Shown piece by piece: positions 1 through 7,151 of a stretch of DNA of 17,415 nucleotides. The stretch comes from CAYSLC01 sp964431545. GTDB lineage: Bacteria; Desulfobacterota; Desulfobacteria; Desulfobacterales; JAABSP01. Under the pieces are notes generated by a model. That model saw only the letters and a list, made by a program, of their open reading frames with translations. It searched no databases and was not told where the DNA came from. Position 1 is the first letter of the stretch. Each line of letters starts with the position of its first letter. The stretch lies in contig CAYSLC010000119.1 of the NCBI GenBank assembly GCA_964431545.1, positions 1 through 17,415 of the forward strand. Reading direction: 5' to 3'. The position numbers and the translations under genes are program-made.

Positions 1-13
1 AAAGGAGGCATCC

Positions 14-1078
14 ATGGCCGAAGAAGACGGGGCCGACCGAAATGCGGTGGATGTGGCCATGTTCATCGACTGGGAGAACATGCACGGCTGTATCCGGGGC
101 AAGGCCAACATCTCGGCGCTGCGGGAGATCGCCGAAGGGTACGGCCGGCTCGTGCTGGCCAGGGCCTACGCCGACTGGCGGGAATCCCGGTTCCAGCAGG
201 ATTCCCTGGTGCTCTACAAGATCGGCTTCGAGCCGGTCTACGTGCCCAGCGGCTTCAAGAACAACGTGGACGTGAAGCTGGCCACCGACTGCATCGATTA
301 CGCCTACAAATACCCCAACATCCGCGTCTACGTGCTCGTCACCGGCGACGGGGACTTCATCCACGTGGTCACCACCCTGCGCCCCCTGGGAAAGAAGGCC
401 GTGGTCATCGCCCAGTCCAACAACGCCTCCAGCCGCCTGGCCGACCTGGTGGACACCCTGCTGATCTACGACAAGGACGTCAACCCGGCCGCCGGCGAGG
501 GGACGGGGCGGGCCGGACCCAAAGCCGCCACCTCGGACCGGAAGCTGGAGGACATCTTCCGGGACATCGTCGAGATCCTCCGGAAGGAGGAGGACAAGCT
601 GATGCTGCTCACCAACGTCAAGCAGGCCCTGATCCGCCTTTACGGCACCTTCGAGCAGAAGGAATATGGATTCGACAAGTTCAAGGCGATGATCGAGGCC
701 GGCGTCAAAAAGGGGTACTTTGTGGTCAACAACGCCGGCCTGCGGGACTGGCTGACCCTGCCCCAGGAGGATGACCCGTCGGTGAACGGCAAGCTCCCGG
801 ACGAGGTGGATCAGGTCTTCGAGGAGATCGTGGGCATCATCCGAACCTCCCCCCATCCCCAGCCCCTGCTCACGTTCATCAAGAACGCCCTGATCAAGAA
901 GTACGGGGGCTTCGACGAGTCGGTCTACGGATACAATCAGTTCAAGCAGATGATGGAATCGGGCGAGCGGATGGGATACTTCAAGATCGGCATGACCGAC
1001 CCGGTCACCCATTTCGTCGTGTTGCCGGAAAAGGAGAATGGCCGCGGGCGGAGAAGACGTCGGACCCAGCCGGCCTGA
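14..1078 (+). CDS. NYN-domain (LabA/DUF88-type) putative ribonuclease with two OST-HTH/LOTUS domains
   Basis: Predicted cytoplasmic RNA-processing or RNA-binding protein of 354 residues. The N-terminal NYN/PIN-like domain (about 13-155) carries the acidic residues expected of the fold: D19 in FIDWEN, D86 and D92 in NNVDVKLATD, and D112/D114 in TGDGDF. Two tandem LOTUS/OST-HTH winged-helix repeats follow at about 178-250 and 264-338; each has the core pattern of a Y-G-[TG]-F motif, then F-K-x-M and GYF. The tail ends in a basic run (RGRRRRRT, 344-351) that could touch RNA. The start is the ATG preceded by AAAGGAGG at 1-8. LOTUS domains bind RNA or protein partners in other systems, so pairing with a NYN nuclease suggests guided RNA cleavage, but the target is unknown. 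It converges on the ilvA-type gene with 22 bases between stops. Domain calls are firm; function is inferred. Confidence 0.9.
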   Translation: MAEEDGADRNAVDVAMFIDWENMHGCIRGKANISALREIAEGYGRLVLARAYADWRESRFQQDSLVLYKIGFEPVYVPSGFKNNVDVKLATDCIDYAYKYPNIRVYVLVTGDGDFIHVVTTLRPLGKKAVVIAQSNNASSRLADLVDTLLIYDKDVNPAAGEGTGRAGPKAATSDRKLEDIFRDIVEILRKEEDKLMLLTNVKQALIRLYGTFEQKEYGFDKFKAMIEAGVKKGYFVVNNAGLRDWLTLPQEDDPSVNGKLPDEVDQVFEEIVGIIRTSPHPQPLLTFIKNALIKKYGGFDESVYGYNQFKQMMESGERMGYFKIGMTDPVTHFVVLPEKENGRGRRRRRTQPA

Positions 1079-1100
1079 TCGTCGGGCCGGGCCGCGGCCG

Positions 1101-2306
1101 TCAGCGGACCTCGATCCCGTACCCGGACAGCTGGAGGTCCCTTGTGATCTCCCGGATGTGCTCCGGGCCCCGGGTCGCAAGCTCCAGCTCCACACAGGTG
1201 GAGAAGAGGGGCATCCCCTCGACCCCCCGGTCGTGGGAGATATGGAGGACATTGGCCTTATGGTCGGCGATCCGGGCAAGCAGCCGGGCCAGGGCCCCGG
1301 GGGTGTCGCTCAGGGGAACCCACAGGCGCGTGAGCCGGCCCTTCTTCACCAGCCCCTTGTTGATGATCCGGCCCAACAGGGGGCTGTCCACGTTGCCCCC
1401 GCTGACCAGCAGCACCACCCGGGTCCCCGGCGCGGGCGCCGCCACGCCGGACAAGAGGGCGGCCAGGGCCACCGCGCCGGCCCCCTCGGCCAGAATCTTC
1501 TTCCGCTCCAGCAGCATGAGGATGGCGGCGGCGATCTCCTCCTCGGAGACCAGCACCACCCGGTCCACCAGGCGCTGGAGGACGGCCAGGGGCCGCTCCC
1601 CCACCTGCTTGACGCTGATGCCGTCGGCGATGGAGGTCTCGGCCCGGACCCGGACCGGGCGGCCGTGGGCCAGGGATTCCTGGGCCGATGGACATACGGA
1701 CGCCTGGACCCCCACCACGGTGACGTCGGGCCACAATGACTTGGCGGCAACGGCGATGCCGGAGATCAGGCCGCCGCCGCCGATGGGAACCACGATCATG
1801 CCCACCGGATCGAGATCCTCCTGGATTTCCAATGCGACGGAGCCTTGGCCGGCGATGATGTCCGGGTCGTCGAAGGGGTGGATGAAAGTCCTCCCCTCGG
1901 CGGCCAGTTCCCGTGCCCGTTGGAGGCTCTCCTCCAGGCTCCGGCCATGGAGGATCACCTCGCCGCCGTACCCCCGGGTGGCCTCCTGCTTGGTGATGGA
2001 GGCCCACTCGGGCATGACGATGGCGGCCGGGATCCCGGCGGTTCGGGCCGCCAGGGCGACGCCCTGGGCGTGGTTTCCCGCCGAGGCCGCCACCACGCCG
2101 CCGCCGGCGATCTCCCGGCGCCGTTTCAGCACCTTGGCGACGGCCCCCCGGATCTTGAAGGACCCGGTCTTCTGGAGGTTCTCCAGCTTCAGATAGATGT
2201 CCGCCCCGAACCTTCGACTGAAGGTGGGGGAGTGGACCAGCGGGGTCCGGATGATCCGGCTGCGGATCAGGGAGGCGGCCTCGCGGATATCCTCCGGGGT
2301 GACCAT
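1101..2306 (-). CDS. ilvA: Threonine ammonia-lyase with C-terminal ACT domain
   Basis: PLP enzyme converting threonine to 2-oxobutyrate and ammonia, the classical entry to isoleucine. The 401-residue product has the PLP lysine K51 in SFKIRGA, the SAGNHAQG loop at 75-82, the tetraglycine phosphate loop at 176-179 (PIGGGGLISG) and the SGGN motif at 302-305. A single ACT domain occupies about 325-400. This is the short catalytic-plus-ACT form of about 400 residues, not the longer E. coli biosynthetic enzyme with a two-lobed regulatory domain. I start it at 2306 because AAGGAGAG lies just upstream and the protein then begins MVTPEDIREA like family members; the open frame runs on to 2420, but that stretch lacks homology and crosses a large hairpin. 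It lies 132 bases downstream of mrp on the same strand. Serine or other hydroxy amino acids are possible substrates. Confidence 0.93.
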   Translation of the reverse strand: MVTPEDIREAASLIRSRIIRTPLVHSPTFSRRFGADIYLKLENLQKTGSFKIRGAVAKVLKRRREIAGGGVVAASAGNHAQGVALAARTAGIPAAIVMPEWASITKQEATRGYGGEVILHGRSLEESLQRARELAAEGRTFIHPFDDPDIIAGQGSVALEIQEDLDPVGMIVVPIGGGGLISGIAVAAKSLWPDVTVVGVQASVCPSAQESLAHGRPVRVRAETSIADGISVKQVGERPLAVLQRLVDRVVLVSEEEIAAAILMLLERKKILAEGAGAVALAALLSGVAAPAPGTRVVLLVSGGNVDSPLLGRIINKGLVKKGRLTRLWVPLSDTPGALARLLARIADHKANVLHISHDRGVEGMPLFSTCVELELATRGPEHIREITRDLQLSGYGIEVR

Positions 2307-2338
2307 GGCGTCTCTCCTTGAAGGGAGTGTATTGGATA

Positions 2339-2384
2339 CCCCCGGCCGCCGGGTTCTATACACGGAGGCGCCGGCGGCCGGGGG
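2339..2384 (-). terminator. 14-bp GC-only hairpin between mrp and ilvA (terminator or leader stem)
   Basis: Arms at 2339-2352 and 2371-2384 are perfect reverse complements (14 bp, all G/C) around an 18-base loop. It lies 55-100 bases after the mrp stop and 33 bases before the ilvA start, on the transcribed minus strand. No T-tract follows, so intrinsic termination is not proven. It may be a stabilising 3' end for the mrp transcript or a leader stem that partly uncouples ilvA from the upstream genes. Confidence 0.45.
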
Positions 2385-2438
2385 GGGAATGCGAGGCGGG
2401 CCCATGGACGGCCGCGCCATCGGCCGGGTGGAGGGATG

Positions 2439-3275
2439 TCAGGAGCCGGCGGCCACCTTGGTGGCGATCTCCGCCATCGCCTGGGTGACGGCGGCGTTCC
2501 GGTAGTGGTCCTGGAAAGAGATGCCGGCGTCTCCGGCCGCCACCAGGTTGGGGTCGAAGGGGATCCGTCCGAGCAGCGGAAGATCGAAGGCCAGCGCCGT
2601 CTTCTCCCCGCCGCCCCGGCCGAAGAGGTCCACCGTCTCCCCGCAATGGGGACAGGCGAAGCCGCTCATGTTTTCGATGAGCCCGGCGATCGCCATCTTC
2701 ACTGTCTTGCAGAAGTTGATCGATTTCCGGACATCGGCCAGGGCCACCTCCTGGGGGGTGGTGACGATGATCGCCTTGGCGTCCGGAATCACCTGGGCCA
2801 CCGAGAGGGGCTCGTCCCCGGTGCCCGGGGGGGCGTCGATGATCAGATGATCGAGTTCCCCCCACGCCACGTCGCCGATGAACTGACGGATCACCGAGTG
2901 CTTGATGGGGCCCCGCCAGATGATGGCGTCGTCCTTGTTGCGGCTCAGGGACTCGATGGAGACGGCGGCGAGGTGGTCCGAATAGGCCATGGGCGTCAGC
3001 TTCTGCTCCGGGGTGACCCCCAGGAGGCCGTCGAGGCCGAGCATGCGCGGGACGTCCGGGCCGTGGATATCCACGTCCATGAGCCCCACCTTGAAGCCCT
3101 TCCGGGCCAGGGCGATGGCCAGGTTGACCGATACGCTGGTCTTTCCCACCCCCCCTTTGCCGCTCATCACGATAAATTTGTTCTTGATCCGCTCAAGGGA
3201 TCCTTTGACCGCGGCGTCCTGGTCCTCCTGGGACCGTCGGCTTCCGCCGCAACCACTGCCTTCACACTTGTCCAT
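2439..3275 (-). CDS. mrp: Mrp/NBP35 (ApbC) family P-loop ATPase, Fe-S cluster carrier
   Basis: Cytoplasmic ATPase of the MinD/Mrp superfamily that binds and transfers Fe-S clusters; 278 residues. Visible motifs are the deviant Walker A SGKGGVGKTS (38-47) with its signature lysine, MDVDIHGPD (66-74), and DAPPGTGD (147-154). The CPHCG pair C208/C211, after the family hallmark IENMSGF, bridges a cluster between two subunits. N-terminal C4 and C9 suggest an additional NBP35-like cluster site. The start at 3275 has TAAGGAGAG upstream. The NifX-like gene ends 12 bases before it. Sulfate reducers use an Mrp fused to a DINM domain (MrpORP) with the orange-protein complex; here the DINM part is a separate gene, so the pair could be the split equivalent. 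That functional link is inferred. Confidence 0.93.
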   Translation of the reverse strand: MDKCEGSGCGGSRRSQEDQDAAVKGSLERIKNKFIVMSGKGGVGKTSVSVNLAIALARKGFKVGLMDVDIHGPDVPRMLGLDGLLGVTPEQKLTPMAYSDHLAAVSIESLSRNKDDAIIWRGPIKHSVIRQFIGDVAWGELDHLIIDAPPGTGDEPLSVAQVIPDAKAIIVTTPQEVALADVRKSINFCKTVKMAIAGLIENMSGFACPHCGETVDLFGRGGGEKTALAFDLPLLGRIPFDPNLVAAGDAGISFQDHYRNAAVTQAMAEIATKVAAGS

Positions 3276-3287
3276 GTCGGTCTCTCC

Positions 3288-3665
3288 TTAGATGTTGATG
3301 GATTGGATGGGCGTCTCCGGGAGGGATCCCCCTCCGCCGGAGGCTTTGTCTCGGGATTCGAACCGCTCCAGGGCGTCGGCCACCGTTCCGGCGGCGCCGA
3401 GGAGGGGACGGATTCCGTTCTTTTCCAGAAAGCGGAACACCAGCGGGCCGCAGGCGCCGGTCAGCAACACGTCCGGCCGGTGGCGGAGGATGGCCTTGGC
3501 GGTCTGGACCCCCGATCCCAGGGGCAGGTCCGGATCGAGCGGGTTTTCGACGGCCTGGGAGTCCCCCGTCTCGGTGTCGGCGATGAGAAAGAAGGCGGTT
3601 CTCCCGAACCGGGGCTCCACCGAGGAGGTCCTCGCCGGGCCCTTCGATGTGACGGCGATTCTCAT
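3288..3665 (-). CDS. NifX/NifB-type dinitrogenase iron-molybdenum cofactor (DINM) domain protein
   Basis: Small single-domain protein of 125 residues from the family that holds metal-sulfur cofactors (NifX, NafY, C-terminal NifB, and the orange protein ORP, which carries a Mo-Cu-S cluster). Recognisable elements are MRIAVTSKGP at the N-terminus, EPRFGR (17-22), SGVQTAK (51-57) and LTGACGP (68-74). The family often has H/N/C variants at the last motif, and C72 could be a ligand. The tail from about 104 is Gly/Ser-rich and poorly conserved. I start at the ATG at 3665 because the family begins there; upstream in the same frame, up to 3893, is only the opposite reading of the DUF134 gene. Just 7 bases separate it from the DUF134 stop, and no strong ribosome site is visible, so translational coupling is likely. 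The metal carried cannot be told from sequence. Confidence 0.87.
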   Translation of the reverse strand: MRIAVTSKGPARTSSVEPRFGRTAFFLIADTETGDSQAVENPLDPDLPLGSGVQTAKAILRHRPDVLLTGACGPLVFRFLEKNGIRPLLGAAGTVADALERFESRDKASGGGGSLPETPIQSINI

Positions 3666-3672
3666 GGCCGGA

Positions 3673-4113
3673 TCAGGGGACGGGGTCGGGCGCTTCGCCT
3701 TTCCGGATGATCCGGCGAAACAGCCCTCCCTCGCAGGCGGGGCAGGCCGGCGGGCGTCCGGTGCCGCAGGGCGCCGTCCACTGGTTGCCGCATCCGTCGC
3801 AGAGGAACACCCGTTCCTCGTCGATGATGGTGTAGTTTCCTCCCTCCACATTGATCGCCTTGCCGTTGATGAGGGCGTCGGCCACCAGCTCACGGGCCCG
3901 CTGGACGATGCGTCCGAAGGTCGCCCGGGAGACGCCCATCCGGGCGCCGGCCTTTTCGTAGGACAACCCCATCAGATCGGCCAGCCGGACGGCCTCGCAC
4001 TCGTCGATGGTGAGCCGCACCTCCTCCAGGTCGAGAAGCGGAATCCCGCGCGGTTTGAAGTAACTGACGTTCGGATTGTATGCCACCATTCGGTTTTTTT
4101 TGGGTCGGGCCAT
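3673..4113 (-). CDS. DUF134/UPF0251 family DNA-binding protein with C-terminal zinc-ribbon-like Cys pairs
   Basis: Probable transcription regulator of 146 residues. The N-terminus MARPKKNRMV and PRGIPLLDLEEVRLTIDE are family hallmarks. Residues about 37-80 form a sigma-70 region-4-like helix-turn-helix (DECEAVRLADLMGLSYEKAGARMGVSRATFGRIV). Residues 105-127 carry Cys pairs C105/C108 and C124/C127, plus C116, suggesting a metal or Fe-S sensing ribbon. The start at 4113 is preceded by AAAGAGGGG. It is first in a minus-strand group with the DINM and Mrp genes, an arrangement seen around DUF134 genes in anaerobes, so it probably senses metal, Fe-S or redox status and controls these two genes. The palindrome just downstream of its promoter (4130-4143) would suit autoregulation; this is inference. 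Confidence 0.9.
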   Translation of the reverse strand: MARPKKNRMVAYNPNVSYFKPRGIPLLDLEEVRLTIDECEAVRLADLMGLSYEKAGARMGVSRATFGRIVQRARELVADALINGKAINVEGGNYTIIDEERVFLCDGCGNQWTAPCGTGRPPACPACEGGLFRRIIRKGEAPDPVP

Positions 4114-4129
4114 AAGTACCCCTCTTTAA

Positions 4130-4143
4130 TGAGAATATACTCA
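4130..4143 (-). promoter_or_regulatory. Near-perfect palindrome over the presumed start of transcription; candidate DUF134 operator
   Basis: Read on the minus strand this is TGAGTATATTCTCA; 12 of 14 positions are symmetric. It begins 7 bases after the -10 box of the DUF134 promoter and ends before the ribosome site, where a bound repressor would block initiation. Its AT-rich core is unusual for this GC-rich genome. Which protein binds it is unknown; autoregulation by the DUF134 protein is the simplest guess. Confidence 0.5.
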
Positions 4144-4150
4144 AATTTTG

Positions 4151-4179
4151 ATGGTAAATCCTTCCTCGGGGTTTGTCAA
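4151..4179 (-). promoter_or_regulatory. Sigma-70-type promoter of the DUF134-DINM-mrp genes
   Basis: On the minus strand there is a perfect -35 box TTGACA (4179-4174), a 17-base spacer and a -10 box TACCAT (4156-4151, 4 of 6 matches). The predicted start of transcription is near 4144, giving a leader of about 30 bases before the ATG at 4113. Confidence 0.6.
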
Positions 4180-4198
4180 GGTCGTTTCGGGTCGTTTC
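4180..4198 (-). promoter_or_regulatory. Two 9-base direct repeats abutting the -35 box; candidate activator site
   Basis: GAAACGACC occurs twice on the minus strand (4198-4190 and 4188-4180) with a 10-base period, about one helical turn, and the proximal copy touches the -35 box. This geometry fits an activator contacting the same DNA face as RNA polymerase. No regulator can be named. Confidence 0.4.
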
Positions 4199-4284
4199 CC
4201 CGGCCGGGGGCCGGCGCGGCAGGTCCCCGAAAAGCCCGTTGCCGGAAAGATCGTCCGGGAATTTGGGGGCCGCCGTGAATCCAC

Positions 4285-4313
4285 TTGATCAGACCCCATT
4301 AATTTGATACAAC
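4285..4313 (+). promoter_or_regulatory. Weak candidate promoter for the TPR/Hsp70 operon
   Basis: TTGATC (4285-4290), a 17-base spacer and TACAAC (4308-4313) each match the sigma-70 boxes at 4 of 6 positions. It lies about 75 bases upstream of the first gene of the operon, in an AT-richer patch (4281-4360) of the 275-base divergent gap 4114-4388. No CIRCE-type inverted repeat or clear sigma-32 promoter was seen there. The rest of the gap holds a 6-bp GC hairpin at 4200-4214 and no gene. Confidence 0.25.
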
Positions 4314-4388
4314 GTCCGGATATGAGAATTTGATTTCTTATTCGATATTTATCACCATGAAACCGGGTGGGCGCGCCGGAAAGAGAGA

Positions 4389-7151
4389 ATGGGAAAGCGG
4401 AAGAAGAAAGGGAAGAAGGGGAACCAGCCCGCGGCCGGAGACCTTCACCGGTTGAGCGCGGACCAGTTGCTCGAGCGGGGGGTCGGGTTTCTCGAACGGG
4501 GCAAGCCCAGGGACGCCATCAATGTGCTCAGCTTCACCGCCAAGAAACACGGCCATTCCAAACCCGTCGACGGCGCCCTCTTTCGGGCCTACCTCCAGCG
4601 GGAGAGTCAGCTCCGGTCCAAGAACCTCATGGCCGAAGCCGATGCCGTGCGGATGAATGCAAGGGCCCTGATGCCCCGGCTCACGGAGATCGATCCGACC
4701 GACCTGACGGCCTACATCAAGAATTGCGCCAACAAGGAGGCCTTCGGCATATACGCCAAGTACCTCGCCCATCGGGACCGCTGCCCGGAGGCCGACCGGT
4801 TTTTGGCCAACCGGCTGCTCCTCCACCGATGCTGGGACCACCTGGAGCGGTTTCCCGAGGGGCACCCCCTGGCCCGGGAGGCCGGGCCGGCGAAGGAGGC
4901 CGTCGCCCTGATGGACGAGGGGCGGTGGGAGGAGGCCCGGGATCGGCTGCGCCCCGTCTCCAGAAACTCCCCCTACGCCCCCCTGCGGATCTTCGGTCGG
5001 GCCATGGCCGCCTTCTACCAGGAGGACGATGCCGACGCCGCCCGGGCCCTCGCCCTGGTGCCGGACGACTTCATTCTGGCGGGGACCGCCCGAAACCTCC
5101 GGACGGTCCTGGCGGCGGCGGCCAACGGGGAGGATCCCGGGGAGACGGAGAGGAAGGAGGCCCTGGCGCGGACCGCGGCGGTGTGGGACGGACCCGTCGA
5201 TCTGGAGAAAGATCTCCTCGGCCTTCTGCTCGATCTGAAGGAGGCCCGATACGGACGGGCCGTGTCGGCCATCCGGAAGGCCGCGGACCAACTGAGCCCG
5301 GAAGCCCCCGAACCGGTGGTCCGGTACATCCTGGAGATCCTCTGGCAGATGGTCTTCCATGAGCGGATCGGAACCCCCGATTACCAGAAGCTCGTCCTGA
5401 AGCTGCTGCCTCCGGAGACGGGCGACCTCGTCATCGCCAAGGTCAACCTGGCTTACGGCCAGCCGTTGATCACGGCGGGCGTCCGGTATCTCTCCCTTCT
5501 CGACCGGGAGTTTCCCGATCCCCGGGAGAGGAAGATGGCCGCCGCCATGGTGCTCAACTACATGGTCGCCGAGGATCTCTCCGAGGGGGGCCGGTCCCGG
5601 AGCCTCAACTTCGGGCTGGTCTCCAACCGGGAGAAGAAGATGATGGGGATCACCGCCGAGGATCGGGATCTGGCCTTGATCCAGATGATGGGCGAGAGCA
5701 TCCGGCTCGATCCCGGAAACCGGCGGACCTACGAGATCCTGGTCCGGCTCCCGAGGACCTCCCGCCCCTGCAAACAGCAGGTGGAGCACCTTCTCCTGAC
5801 CATGAAAAAGACGTTTCCCGATGATCCCTTCCCCTGCCTCTCCCTGGCGGAACTCTACTACAGCAGCAACGCCTTCCGGAAGGCCGAAAACATCCTGGAG
5901 GAGGCCGCGGCCCGGGCCCCCCACGACAGCCAGGTCATCGACCGCCGGGGGCTTGCGCTGCTCATCTCCGCCCAGAAGAACATCGATCGGGGGAAGTTCC
6001 ACCTGGCCGATGCCGACATCGACCGGGCCGCGGAGGTGGGGAGCAAGCGGCTGACCCCGCTGATCGTGGAAAAGCGGATGCTGCTGGGGGCGACCGCCGG
6101 CGGAATATCGGTGGAGACCCTGATGGACAAGGGGATGGAGGAACAGGATCTCTTCCATCGCTTGCGGATCCTGGGGATCTTCCGCCTCGATGTGGCATCC
6201 CGGCGGCCCGCGCCGGGGGAGGCCCCGGTCAAAAAGATCGACGCCCGGATCCGGCGGGAGCTGAAGCAGCTTCCCCGGCTCTCCTCCCAGGAGGTCGCCC
6301 GCCTGCTCCTGCCCGTGGAGAGGGATTTCGGCGCCGTCCTGGGGGCCCGGGACGTGGGCCGGGTCTTCCTCGATCTGCGCAAGGATGTCCTCCGACGGAT
6401 GACGGACGAAGACGCGCTCCTGGTCTACGAGCATCTCCTGGATCCCCGGTTCCACGACCGGATCCGGAAGGATGCCAAGAAGCGGATCAGGACGGCGCGG
6501 ACCGACCACCGGCTCTTCTTCGAGTTCCACCTCGCCCTGATGGACGAGGCGGCCGGGAAAGGGCACAACTCCGAGAAGTTCGAGCGGATCAAGGCGGAGG
6601 CCGCCGGCCGCGCGCAGGAGCAGCTCCGGGGCCTCTCCCGGCGGATCGCCCCCCACTTCGAAGGGCCCCTGCGGACGGCGCTGGAGCAGTTCGACTTCCG
6701 CATGCTGGATGGCCCGTTTCTCCCCGGCCTCTTCGATCCGGACTTTCTAGACGACCTAGACGACGACTTCGACCCCGCTTCGGACCTCGACCTGGAGGGA
6801 AATCCGATGGCGCTTCTGGGAGAGGTCTTTCAGGAGGTCGCCGACAAGATCGATATTCTCCTCGGGAACCGGAACATGCCCTGGGCGAAAAGCGCCCTGG
6901 AGGAGCTGACCGAGGAAATCGGCGAGGTGCTGGAGGAATTCATCGAAGATGCGGGGCTCCGGGGGATGCCCGACTTTCTGATCCGGGAGATGGGCGGTCT
7001 GCTCCGTTCGGAGGTGGTCGGTCACCGGCGGTTCGATAAAGTGGTCCGGATCTTCCGGGAACTCGAAATCGACGACCGGCTCTCCCGGGAGGCCCGGCTG
7101 CTGATCTTCCGCGAGGACCGGGGCGCCGGACGGAGGCGACGGGAATGCTGA
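4389..7151 (+). CDS. Large TPR-like helical-repeat protein heading an Hsp70 operon
   Basis: Unrecognised 920-residue protein. It opens with a lysine-rich stretch (residues 2-13, KRKKKGKKG), then amphipathic helices reminiscent of tetratricopeptide repeats: LLERGVGFLERGKPRDAINVL near 23-45, later LAELYYSSNAFRKAENILEEA and a following helix pair around 480-540. The C-terminal part has an intensely acidic segment (about 783-801, rich in Asp) and further amphipathic helices, and ends in a basic run (GRRRREC). There is no signal peptide or obvious membrane segment, so it is probably cytoplasmic. The ATG at 4389 follows AAGAGAG. Its last 7 bases overlap the J-like gene (ATGCTGA), which implies translational coupling. 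By position it is probably a client-binding or scaffold partner of the Hsp70 encoded downstream; no enzymatic motif is visible. Confidence 0.8.
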   Translation: MGKRKKKGKKGNQPAAGDLHRLSADQLLERGVGFLERGKPRDAINVLSFTAKKHGHSKPVDGALFRAYLQRESQLRSKNLMAEADAVRMNARALMPRLTEIDPTDLTAYIKNCANKEAFGIYAKYLAHRDRCPEADRFLANRLLLHRCWDHLERFPEGHPLAREAGPAKEAVALMDEGRWEEARDRLRPVSRNSPYAPLRIFGRAMAAFYQEDDADAARALALVPDDFILAGTARNLRTVLAAAANGEDPGETERKEALARTAAVWDGPVDLEKDLLGLLLDLKEARYGRAVSAIRKAADQLSPEAPEPVVRYILEILWQMVFHERIGTPDYQKLVLKLLPPETGDLVIAKVNLAYGQPLITAGVRYLSLLDREFPDPRERKMAAAMVLNYMVAEDLSEGGRSRSLNFGLVSNREKKMMGITAEDRDLALIQMMGESIRLDPGNRRTYEILVRLPRTSRPCKQQVEHLLLTMKKTFPDDPFPCLSLAELYYSSNAFRKAENILEEAAARAPHDSQVIDRRGLALLISAQKNIDRGKFHLADADIDRAAEVGSKRLTPLIVEKRMLLGATAGGISVETLMDKGMEEQDLFHRLRILGIFRLDVASRRPAPGEAPVKKIDARIRRELKQLPRLSSQEVARLLLPVERDFGAVLGARDVGRVFLDLRKDVLRRMTDEDALLVYEHLLDPRFHDRIRKDAKKRIRTARTDHRLFFEFHLALMDEAAGKGHNSEKFERIKAEAAGRAQEQLRGLSRRIAPHFEGPLRTALEQFDFRMLDGPFLPGLFDPDFLDDLDDDFDPASDLDLEGNPMALLGEVFQEVADKIDILLGNRNMPWAKSALEELTEEIGEVLEEFIEDAGLRGMPDFLIREMGGLLRSEVVGHRRFDKVVRIFRELEIDDRLSREARLLIFREDRGAGRRRREC

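Noticed and set aside
1070..1090. Possible hairpin CCGGCC/GGCCGG between the convergent NYN and ilvA genes
   Set aside because: Only 6 bp with a 9-base loop, no T-tract, overlaps the end of the NYN gene, and such GC stems are common by chance in this sequence.
2307..2420. 38-codon upstream extension of ilvA
   Set aside because: Passes through the large hairpin, lacks homology, and the ATG at 2306 has a good ribosome site.
3666..3893. 76-codon upstream extension of the DINM gene
   Set aside because: Lies within the DUF134 gene in a different frame and is Arg/Pro/Ser-rich; family proteins begin at MRIAVTS.
4114..4388. Search for CIRCE or a sigma-32 promoter upstream of the Hsp70 operon
   Set aside because: Neither the TTAGCACTC inverted repeat nor a clear heat-shock promoter was found; only a weak sigma-70 candidate remains.
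4338..6656. Open frame of 772 codons on the minus strand across the TPR gene
   Set aside because: It is the antisense shadow of the 920-residue gene: Gly/Pro/His-rich, no domain, no ribosome site, and typical of GC-rich codon bias.
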